Source: Embiotoca jacksoni (lineage: Eukaryota > Chordata > Actinopteri > Embiotocidae). Taken from it: a stretch of DNA of 64,000 bases. Shown here in pieces: positions 11,069 to 20,615 of this stretch. A program made the position numbers and the translations under genes. The DNA lies in assembly GCA_022577435.1 (NCBI GenBank), contig JAKOON010000007.1, positions 1,974,001-2,038,000 of the forward strand, read 5' to 3'. The notes beneath the pieces were generated by a model. The model ran no database searches. It saw nothing but the letters and a program-made list of their open reading frames with translations, and was not told the origin of the DNA. Each line of letters opens with the position of its first letter. Position 1 is the stretch's first letter.

Positions 11069-12515
11069 CCTTTCGTCCCATTTGACCTTCAGGAACGGGG
11101 ACGCTCGCGAGGTCACCATCATGTTGAACCGGAGCACTATTTAGTGCCGCCCCCCCTCTACTTAGAGTCCAAAAAAGCTTTCCTTTCGTTAACGCCATCC
11201 ACGTTGTGTCGATATTTTCCTGTTTCAAAGGTTCCTCTTTCATTGTCGTTGTTTCCGCCCCCCTTTTTATTTTATTTTTTTTGCAAATTCTGCAGAAATC
11301 CCGTAATAAGCGCTCAAATAGTCGAGCGGAGAAACAAATCGAGGCTCTCGCTGATTGGACAAACGGGGGCGGCAGTTTGAACTAAGAACCTCAAGCCGTG
11401 AGGGCGACTCCCGTCATTCAAGTGTGCTCTCGTGTCCTTCCACTCTCCAGCGGTGGGCGAGTTCATGCATCCGTGCGAAGACGACGTCGTGTGCAAGTGC
11501 ACGACGGAGGAAAACAAAGTTCCCTACTTCAACGCGCCGGTGTATCTGGAAAACAAGGAGCAGATCGGGAAAGTGGATGAAATATTTGGCCAACTGCGAG
11601 ACTTCGTATCCTTTTCTGTCGCGCTTGTTGTTTTTTTGTTTTGTTTTGTTTTTAAGTCTCCGGGGAACTTTGTGGGATTAGACGTCGGGCCATCCCGTTC
11701 GTTCCTCCCTTGACCCGTTCTCGCAGTACTTTTCGGTCAAGCTCTCCGACAACATGAAGGCGTCGTCGTTCAAGAAGCTGCAGAAGGTACGAAAGCCGAG
11801 TAACCTCCGTGACATTTGGCACCCGCGAATCGGCGTACTCGGCGGTGTTTAATTCTACACGTTCCTCTTTTAGTTTTACATCGATCCCATGAAGCTCCTC
11901 CCGTTGCAAAGGTTCCTCCCGAGGCCGCCGGGCGAGAAGGGCCCGCCCAGAGGAGGCCGAGGAGGTCGAGGCGGAGGAAGAGGCGGCGGCCGCGGAGGTG
12001 AGGCAGCACTCGCTCGCTTTCAGCAATCTCCTGGTTTTAAGTGTAAAATGTGACTAGTCTTGTTTTTTTTGTGTTGTCCCCCCCACCCTCACCCTCACCC
12101 CCACCCCCACCCCCACTCGAGCGCCTCTGCTCCGTTATCCGCGACGCTCCGCTGCCGCTCTGGATTTACGATGAGAACGAAGACTCCCGCGTTGCTTATT
12201 CGGGCCGCGACGGTTTGATTGATCCTTTTTGTTTTTGGCTCCAGGTGGTTTTCGAGGCGGGCGGGGCGGCGGCGGATTCGGAGGCGGACGCGGCGGATTC
12301 GGAGGCGGGCGCGGAGGAGGCTTCAGAGGAAGAGGAGGCGGAGGCGGACGCGGATTCAGAGGTTTGGCTCCGGTTTCTTAAGTTTCTCCACAGATTTTAA
12401 AGTTGTCTCTCTCTGGGTTTGAAAATATCCGTGTGTTTTCAAACGGCTTATAACGCCTGATTTTTTGTTTTTTTTTAATTGATTTTTATTTTGTACACCT
12501 ACAGGTGGAAGATGA
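10332..12515 (+). CDS. gar1: H/ACA ribonucleoprotein complex subunit GAR1, 220 aa
   Basis: Nucleolar and Cajal-body protein of H/ACA snoRNPs, which pseudouridylate rRNA and snRNA and are part of telomerase RNP. Coding exons: 10332-10527, 11451-11605, 11727-11786, 11874-11997, 12245-12361, 12505-12515; all introns are GT-AG. Residues 1-55 form an N-terminal Gly-Arg-rich (GAR) region. Residues about 66-155 are the conserved core, including HPCEDDVVCKCTTEENKVPY, YLENKEQIGKVDEIFGQLRD and FLPRPPGEKGP. Residues about 164-220 are a second GAR region ending FRGGR. Both RGG regions are expected RNA-binding and arginine-methylation domains. Length is close to human GAR1 (217 aa). A 5' UTR intron is likely, with its acceptor 18 bases before the ATG. 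A polyadenylation signal follows at 12957. There is no ambiguity about the family; the exact size of the GGA-rich repeats is the part most likely to vary. Confidence 0.97.
10974..11006. other. Intronic perfect-loop hairpin, 14-bp stem
   Basis: GCGAGCGTCTCGGG, then TTTTT, then CCCGAAACGCTCGC: a 14-bp inverted repeat with one mismatch and a 5-base loop, within the first coding-region intron of gar1. It is GC-rich against a T-rich surrounding. Function unknown. Confidence 0.75.
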
Positions 12516-12956
12516 TCGAACTCTGCCGGTCTGGCGTGTTCACTTCGTACTTGTCTACTCCAGCTAAAAAGGCTTCTCTCCATCAGATCCGGGCCTGTTG
12601 GACTCGTACGGACTTTGTCTCTGTAGAACTTGAGTCTCTTTTTTGTTTTATTTGTTTTACCAGTTATGGGTGACAGATGGATCTTGATGATTTTTTTTAA
12701 TTTAAAAGGTTCATATGTACGCTCGCGTGACGCATCAGGGACCTTTTTATTTTATCCTGTTGTGGAGGGTAGTCGGATCCCTTTTATGAACAGGCTTGTT
12801 ATTATCTTGTACTGACTATGTTTGACCGTGACCGACGTTTGTTTGGAGATTTCAGGAAAAACATTTTTCACAAACTCTTTGCGTACCAATTTCCTCACAC
12901 ACAGGAAAAGACTTTATTCAATGTTAGCCGAAAACATTTTAATACTCAATTTGTAA

Positions 12957-12962
12957 AATAAA
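12957..12962 (+). terminator. gar1: gar1 polyadenylation signal AATAAA
   Basis: Canonical AATAAA about 440 bases after the gar1 stop codon, followed by a T-rich stretch. This is the best candidate 3' end of the gar1 transcript. Confidence 0.65.
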
Positions 12963-12980
12963 GCAAAAATATTGTTGCAT

Positions 12981-13960
12981 TTTTTGTTTGATTAAAAGAT
13001 GCTTTGTAACTGCGTCTCTGTTCTGTGCTCTCAGGTCTTGCAGGTGTTTTTTTGACTTTCTGAACTGGAACACACTGTTTATCATTTCAGTGATATTTAG
13101 AATAGAAATTAACAAAAAAAAAAACAACAACAATGTTTGCAGCAAGTTTCCAGAACTTGTTAAAAGAAAATTCTGTACGTTTCCTTCCAAAACGTGCTGT
13201 TTGACCGTCACCGTGAAGAATGACACCACCGAGTGCAGCTTTTGAGTCTAGAAGCGTGTTTTCAAATTTGTCAGCTGAAGATGGAACCTTTTTTTTTTTT
13301 CTTTTTCTTCTTTCGAGTCAAAATGTAGACGTACGAGATCATTTCCTGATGTCACAACTAGTTTGGAAGCCAGTCATGTTCCAACAACGCAAAAAAGTGG
13401 TGCGGAGAATTAAAATCTCACATTTCATGCCTCGTCCGATGAGCAAATACCTGATTCTCGTCGATTTAAGCCTGGCCCTTTTGCTTCTGACCCTCCACGT
13501 CTTCCTTCTGAGCCGTACCGTGGTGGATTGGCCGTGCTCAGGATCTGTTGAAAGGTCTGCCTCCGGTTCGACTTCAACTTTCAGACAATTGGCCTCACAG
13601 TATCTTTAAGCACTCTTTTGGTGAGATCAAGAATTTATAGCAATGACGCCAACCTACACAGTCCCTGAGTCATAAAAGTAATTGGAAAACAGTTGCATAT
13701 GTGCAGATTGTTTATGACGGAGAGAAGTCGTTTTTTTTTTTTTAAGTCTTCATGAAATAACACATTTGTCAAATCGTCTCAATGCAAGTCAAATGCCATT
13801 ACCTTTCCAGATTTTAATAATATAATTTTTGTCAAGGTCAAGAAGATTTAAACCAAAGTGTGGGCGTAATATACTCGTTTTTATGGGCTATAAACATTTT
13901 ACTGAGGTACACTAACGCTGTTGTTCTTTCTGGGCCTCATTTTCTTCTCTTGGCCGGGTC
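12981..13960. other. gar1-adh5 intergenic region
   Basis: About 1 kb between the gar1 3' end and the adh5 promoter. An open frame at 13220-13609 (plus) has no recognisable domain and begins in T-rich DNA, so I treat it as chance. No RNA gene seen. Confidence 0.5.
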
Positions 13961-14053
13961 TGCGTTCTCGTTTCTGATTGGTCGGGAGGTTACCTCCTTT
14001 ACGGCAGCTCTCTCTCTCTGTGTGGCCCGTCCTCTCGTGCTGAAGGAACGAAC
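13961..14053 (+). promoter_or_regulatory. adh5: adh5 proximal promoter and 5' UTR
   Basis: Contains an inverted CCAAT box (ATTGG, 13977-13981) about 75 bases before the ATG, a CT-rich initiator-like tract (14011-14020) and no TATA box, as expected of a housekeeping class III dehydrogenase. The start site is inferred. Confidence 0.5.
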
Positions 14054-17000
14054 ATGGAGACAGCTGGCAAAGTAAGTGCATTTTTCCCACAAATGATGCC
14101 AGAAATGTTGTGAATGCATTATTTGTTTCATGCATGTGGTCGCTAAGGCTCCACGAAAGTAGTTCAAGATGGGACTGTGTGCACGCATCCATGTGCGTTT
14201 AATAAACTGCCACGAGAGAAACGCTGCTGAGTTACTTGACCGGGGATGTTTGGGTCAGTCGGTTGCAAGCTTGTCCGTAGTAGTGTTTGAAACTTCAGTT
14301 TTGAGACAAGAAATCGATTAAAAAGGAGTTTTGTTTGGCGGTAAAGCCGAGCCTCGTCACGCCCGTTTAGTGTCAGAATAAAAGAATAAAATAAAAAACG
14401 CTATTAAAGCAAAACATAATCAGTTTCTCCAACAGGAATCTACTGGAACTATTGCATAAGCTTGGATGGAGGTCAAAGACTAACACGCACTGGAACTAAC
14501 GGGCACTGAAGCTGCAGTCAAACCCACTGCTGGATTCAATCAAATAATTGTAACGGCAGTATATATATATATAAAACCTGTACTGTGTTTTCCCCTCAGG
14601 TCATCAAGTGCAAGGCAGCTGTGGCCTGGGAACCTGGGAAGCCTCTTTCCATCGAAGAGGTGGAGGTCGCCCCACCTAAGGCCCATGAAGTTCGCATTAA
14701 GGTGAGGATGAGGTCGTTCATCTTTAATTCAGATATATTTACAATGTAAAATCAGCACGTCACGTGTCCCCGGTGCACTTTACAGTTCAAACGACATGCA
14801 GCAGTGATGTACAACTGCTTTGAGAGCAAATAAAAATGAAAACGTAAGGAAGGGACGTTGTTACACACTTTACAGGTACAGTCAATGGAATAATAGACAG
14901 TCACATTAAAATGAATAATGTTATAGAATCAATGAAATATCCAAGTTAAGGAAATGTGATAACATCATGCAGTAGTGGCAAATGCATGGACAGCAAAGGG
15001 GATAGTTGAGGGTCATTTTAGCCAACCCTAACTGTGAGCTTTATCAAAGAGGAAAGTTTTAAGCCTGATTTTTGTTTTGTTTTTAAGTAAAGCGAGTGTC
15101 TGCCTCCCTAACACAAACCTAGGAGCTGGTTCCTCAGAGGAGGAGCCTAATTGTTAAACTTTTGTCTCCCAGTCCACTTTTGGAAACTCTTGGAGCTGCA
15201 GGGTACTATAGTATTTTTTTTTAGGAAAAGTCTGATTAACATGTGCAGCAGCAGCAATTACAATTTTCCCCTTGAAGAATCATAATCCTCCCAACCATAA
15301 TCCTCCGTTTTAAGCTTGGAAAGCAAACGCATAATGAGGGTCATTGTGTTGTTTCATGAATGAGCTACAGGTTGACTTAAACATGTTTAGAAAGCGCTGT
15401 TAATATTCCACTCTTAAAACGTAGCAGTCATGTCTGGCGTGGACTTTAACGGACCCCGTGTGCCCTCCCAGGTCTTCGCTACGGGGGTGTGTCACACAGA
15501 CGCCTACACTCTGAGCGGCAGCGACCCCGAGGGCCTCTTCCCTGTCATCTTGGGACACGAGGGCGCCGGGACAGTCGAGAGCGTCGGTGAGGGTGTCACC
15601 AAATTCAAGCCAGGTGAGCAGCAGCCCGGAAAATCATTTAAAACGTTCATATTTTTGCTCAGCTCGTTTATGAATACGTTTTCCTCGTGTGTGTGTTTTT
15701 TTTTTTTTTTTTTAAATTATTAACTGTTGTTTCTCTCTAAGGGGACACTGTCATTCCGTTGTATGTCCCGCAGTGTGGTGAATGCAAATTCTGCAAAAAT
15801 CCCAAGACCAACCTGTGCCAGAAAATTAGGTAATGTAAACAGACTAATTTACGCCACCCTGAGTTTTGCGAAGACAGTTTTAGTGACAAGAATAACATTT
15901 TAAAAAGTTGCCTCACCTCGAAGGGCAGCCAAATCAAAAGCCTCAGTCATCATTAACAATTTAGTTCCCTCACACATTTATGATGCAGAAACATGTACCC
16001 CCCCCCCTCACCCTGCAGAGTAACCCAAGGTCAGGGCCTGCTCCCCGACAATACCTCCCGCTTCACCTGCAAGGGAAAGCAAGTATTTCACTTCATGGGG
16101 ACCAGCACCTTCTCCGAGTACACCGTCGTGGCCGACATCTCCCTGGCCAAGGTCAACGAGAAGGCTCCGATGGATAGAGTGTGCCTTCTCGGATGTGGCA
16201 TCTCTACAGGTTACGGTGCTGCTCTCAACACCGCCAAGGTGGGTTTGAAAGGGCTGCTGGCCATGTGATGAATCTAATATCTCATATATAAGAGATGCAA
16301 ATGTTGTCAGTGTTTTCAGGTCTTAGTGTGTCGTAGATATTTAATCCTGTAGATCTGCTATAAATAGGATTTGTTGCCAGGAGGGTCTGTTATCAAGTTG
16401 TATTTGTGGAGTTTTTCCAAATATTTATGTTGCAATATTATTTGAATCCCCCCCCAAAAAAAATCTTTTGATACGTTAACAGTTTATTAGGAAAATTATT
16501 TTCATAAACAAGTATTTGTCTCCAGAGAAAGAATATCGCGTGGCCCAACACTCGCAATGCATGTTTCCTGATATTATCACTTTTTGATCCTCAGTACTTG
16601 CATTGATTAAAGATAGAGAAACTGCAATAAAACACAAAATGAAATGCAAGAAATTCCAATCTGATATTCCAATTTCTAACTGCGATCAGGCCGCATCAGC
16701 CAGAACATTTTTGAAGGCCGTCACATTTTCATTTTCCAATTACTTTGCAGCGCTGCAATTGTCACATTATTATTCTCCCTCACGCTCGCTCAGGTCGAGC
16801 CCGGCTCCACGTGTGCCGTGTTTGGCCTCGGAGCTGTCGGCTTGGCTGTTATTATGGGCTGCAAAGTTGCCGGGGCAACCAGGATCATCGGCGTGGACAT
16901 CAACCCCGACAAGTTCGAGAAAGCCAAGGAGTTCGGAGCCACCGAGTTTGTGAACCCGAAGGACCACAGCAAGCCCATCCAGGAGGTGCTGGTGGAGATG

Positions 17001-18051
17001 ACTGACGGGGGCGTGGACTATTCGTTTGAGTGCATCGGAAATGTGCAAATCATGGTGAGATTCGCAATTTGATATGCCGAACATATGCAGCATCGACACA
17101 GAAATGAACAACACCGTGAGTTGATAGTTACAGCAGGTCGACAGGTGTGTAAAAGTCTGCGACGCGTGAGACCGGTTTATTATTCCAGAGAGCTGCTCTG
17201 GAGGCATGCCACAAAGGTTGGGGCGAGAGCGTGATCATCGGTGTAGCCGGCGCTGGACAGGAGATCTCCACCCGACCCTTCCAGCTGGTGACGGGCCGAG
17301 TGTGGAGAGGCACCGCTTTTGGAGGTGAGCGGCTGCTGTAAAGGGCTTAATGCAGTCTGGCTGCAGCTCCCACTTTCTTTTCCATATTTTAACATGAGCA
17401 GAACCTTGTCTTTTATGAAGTGGACTCGGAGATGACAAATAGCTCTCTCATGAAAATGTCTTTTGTTTGTGTGTGTGTGTGTTGTACTATATTCACTTTT
17501 GTGTGGTCACGTCACAACTATGCAAGGAAAATTCAGTATTTAAACCTTTATATTCAGAATATAAAATGTTGTATCATTTTTGGTTGTTTTTATGAGGTAA
17601 ATCTTGATCGCTATCTTTTTTTTTTTTATCTAAGAAATAAGTGCCTTCCTGAAGGCCTGTTGGTGAAACAGCGCTGGTCAAACGGTTAAGTTTTGCCTCG
17701 ATGGAAATTCCATTCGTTTAACTGGTTTTGATAATCACCTCCAGGATGGAAGAGTGTGGAGAGCGTTCCCAAACTTGTGGAGGACTACATGAATAAGAAG
17801 CTGAAGGTGGATGAGTTTGTGACCCACACTCTGCCCTTTGAGAAGATCAATGAAGGATTTGACCTCATGCATGCTGGAAAGAGGTGTGGAAAACAGTTCA
17901 TTCATGTCGTCAGTTCTAAAATATCTCCTTGGTTTGACTATTTTTGTTTGGTTGTTCGTAAAGCCCTTTGTTCAACTGTAACGCCTTTATTTTCCTAACG
18001 TCTTTTTCCTTTTCTCCTCCTTACAGCATCCGCACAGTGCTGACTTTCTGA
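14054..18051 (+). CDS. adh5: Alcohol dehydrogenase class III / S-(hydroxymethyl)glutathione dehydrogenase, 376 aa
   Basis: Oxidises S-hydroxymethylglutathione (formaldehyde clearance) and reduces S-nitrosoglutathione, using NAD(H) in the cytosol. Exons: 14054-14071, 14600-14701, 15472-15613, 15742-15829, 16019-16238, 16794-17054, 17189-17324, 17745-17883, 18027-18051. The lengths 18/102/142/88/220/261/136/139/25 match the vertebrate ADH pattern. Catalytic zinc ligands are C47, H69 and C176. Structural zinc cysteines are C99, C102, C105 and C113. Arg117 in CQKIR corresponds to the class III hallmark Arg115. GLGAVG is followed by D225, giving NAD specificity. The C-terminus is SIRTVLTF with the coenzyme-binding Arg retained. 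All functional residues I can check are intact. Class III is the ancestral, slowly evolving vertebrate ADH, and the high similarity to human ADH5 fits this. It is in the opposite orientation to the paralog at 5145-9746. Confidence 0.97.
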
Positions 18052-18219
18052 AGTGCCTAAACTGAAATCCTTCACATCCGGCCTTAAAAACAAAACAAAA
18101 ATCTCCTTCCATAGTTGCAGCACTTGTTTTGATAACATAAGCTTCAGTGTTAGAAGACTTTTTTTTTTTTTTTTTTGATCAACATCCTGATACCCGTTTG
18201 GTTCTGACTTAAATGTGTC

Positions 18220-18225
18220 ATTAAA
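18220..18225 (+). terminator. adh5: adh5 polyadenylation signal ATTAAA
   Basis: ATTAAA about 170 bases after the adh5 stop, followed at once by a T-rich downstream element. It is the only good hexamer within 300 bases of the stop. Confidence 0.6.
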
Positions 18226-18375
18226 TTTTTTTTTTTGAAAAATCAAAGCTCTGCTGCTCCTTGTGTTTCCATGTCAGGCATTTAACTGCTGCTCTCATTC
18301 ATAACAAACAACAGTGAGACTCTTTCGGTCGTACAGTTGCTCTGTAACAAGTTCATAGCATGAAACCAGCATTTA

Positions 18376-18575
18376 ACTAGATAGATAGTTACTTTATTAA
18401 TCCCCAAGGGGAATTTTTTTTTTTGCTACAGCAGCATTATAGGTACAGGAAAGCAATAAAACAACAGTAAAAAAATATTAAATATAAAAAATGCACAGTA
18501 TATACAATAAATAGAATAAAATAAAATACAATAATTAAATTAAAACTAACTAAACAATAGTGCAACATTTTTTTT
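18376..18575 (-). mobile_element. LINE 3' tail fragment (teleost CTTTATTAATCCC type)
   Basis: TAGATAGATAGTTACTTTAT then TAATCCCCAAGGGGAATT, followed by GCAGCATTATAGGTACAGGAAA and an A-rich segment. This is a widespread teleost retroposon tail, here read antisense. The exact LINE family is not assigned. It follows adh5, opposite to its direction. Confidence 0.6.
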
Positions 18576-19312
18576 TCCATTACTTCACAGTGTCACATCT
18601 GTACTTATTATTTGCAGCTTATTATGTAACGCAGTGTACCCATGAATCACATGCCAGATACTAAATATCACAATAAAACCATGAATAATTAGGAATTCTG
18701 TTTACATAATGCTGCTATTTAAAAAGAACAAGTCTCCTACAGATGGCCTCATTTTTTATTTCGCACTAATATACCGCCACAGTTTGTGTGGCACATACTG
18801 GACTTTTTCACATTTCTTATATTTGTTCCTATTAGAAATCATTTTCCATATAATATAAAATATATACAATTTTCTTTGGCTGTTTGAAAGGATGTGTTTG
18901 CTTAAAGGCCTACTGTGAGGGCTGTAGAACTGATTTTGATGTAACTGACCCTGCCTTTTTGAGTCATCTTTACCGCCCGGGAAACACTAATGTGGACGGT
19001 AACACGCGCGTGGTTATCAGCAATATTTATTTACAGCTGGGATGATTCATTAGGGGGAGAAAAAAAAAAAAAAAACATTTTGTTGGTCAATCAGCTTCCT
19101 GACCACGTCATCCTGACAAATTGACTTTGTGGTTCTGTACTGCTCTGCCCTCTTTGACCATCAAATATATAACTAGTTTAGAAATACTTGGGGCAAAAAA
19201 AACACAACAGAAAGTTTGAGATCACGTTAACTAGTTCTATTAATTTGAGATCACGTTAACTAGTTCTATGAATCACCTCAAAGTTGGTTGGTTCTCTTTT
19301 TAGAGAAGTTTA

Positions 19313-19347
<35 letters not shown>

Positions 19348-19450
19348 TATTTGACAATGTGAGTATGATGCATAGTATCGATATCTGGAGGAGGACACAC
19401 ACACACACACACACACCCACGCTTACGGATCACGCTGTACTTTGTCATCT
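18576..19450. other. adh5-eif4e intergenic region
   Basis: No gene seen. It contains an A-tract (19061-19075), the 29-bp duplication at 19215-19272, a 27-base T run near 19319-19345 and a (CA)n repeat near 19397-19415 just upstream of the eif4e promoter. Confidence 0.5.
19215..19272 (+). repeat. Tandem duplication, 2 x 29 bp
   Basis: Two adjacent copies of TTTGAGATCACGTTAACTAG followed by TTCTATKAA, differing at one base (T versus G). It lies about 270 bases upstream of the eif4e start codon. The near identity suggests recent slippage or unequal exchange. Confidence 0.9.
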
Positions 19451-19453
19451 TCC

Positions 19454-19541
19454 TGCGCATGCGTACTGTTCCGCACCAGATGACCCAATCAGCTATTTTA
19501 ACAGACGCCAAAAAAAACACACTGAACGTGATTTCCAGAAG
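19454..19541 (+). promoter_or_regulatory. eif4e: eif4e promoter: NRF1-like site and CCAAT box
   Basis: TGCGCATGCGTA (19454-19465) closely fits the NRF1 consensus YGCGCAYGCGCR, and CCAATCA (19485-19491) is a CCAAT box bound by NF-Y in similar promoters. The eif4e ATG follows within 60 bases, so the transcription start should lie just after these sites. No TATA box. Confidence 0.6.
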
Positions 19542-20584
19542 ATGGCGACCGCTCTGGTGGTGAGTTCCCCTGCCAAGCTCCTTGGATTTTTTTTTTTTTT
19601 TTTAACCCTCCAGGCAACACGTTTACTCGGTAGCCATAAAAACAACAACAAAAAAACAAAGTTAGCGACAGTTTTTTTGAGGGGAGGGGGGAGGGGGGGG
19701 CTTGAGAAACGGGAGAGATTCAGTAAACTTCGCGCGGACAGCTCGTAGTAACTCGCTAGCCCCCGAATATCAATTTTAGCATCGTAGATTAAAAGTCAGC
19801 CGATTTATTTATTTTTTTTAATCCAGGTTAACTCAAAAAAAAAAAAACAACAACAACATTTACCGCTTTGTCAGACGTTTCCGGTTGGAGATATCGCAGC
19901 CGGTACGTGGAGTTAAAAGTACCGGGATTGAATGGGAGCACGCACCGGGGGACGGGGTCGAGTCAACCGCTCCTGGCCGACGTTGGTCGATACGGGCTTT
20001 AAAAAGATCTATTTATTAACATATAGTGAAAGGTAGATCCCAGCATCGGGAACACCAATGCAGTAAATCCTACCCTTTTTTAAAAAAAACAAAAAGTTTA
20101 TTTTTCCTTCTTCTTCTTCCGCTTTGTAAATTCTCTACAAGTCAATGTTTAGTTCTTCCACATGGAGGTCTGAGCAGGCTCGGTTGTCAAGGTAGTGTAA
20201 TGACAGGGTAACGTGACAAGTTTTTAAAAAAAAAAGTATTTTATTATTCTTAATATAATGCGTCTCTTGTTTTGTTGTTCTTTCTCAGGTGTCAAATTCA
20301 GTTCCTGCAAATCCTGAAGAGGAAACATGTGAAACGACCGTTCAACAGGTTGTGAATCCCGAAGCATACGTCAAGCATCCCTTACAAAACAAGTAAGATC
20401 CTGCTCATTTTTTATTTTATTTTTTTTTGCCTGACAACACGCAGTTTAAAAGCCTGGTGACAATGAAGAGTTTATTATTGTCTTAGAAGTGCATTTTTTT
20501 TTTAATGAGGAGAGAGGCAAATACAAAAGTTTGTTTGCGTGTTGGTAAAGAGGAACATGACGAATTAATTGCTGCAGTCATGGG

Positions 20585-20615
<31 letters not shown>

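Noticed and set aside
12050..12400. Plus-strand frame rich in Ala, Asp and Glu across gar1 intron 4 and exon 5
   Set aside because: It is an out-of-frame reading of the GGC/CGA-rich exon that encodes the C-terminal GAR domain of GAR1.
13220..13609. 129-codon frame between gar1 and adh5
   Set aside because: No family resemblance, begins in a T-rich tract and lacks splice partners; treated as chance.
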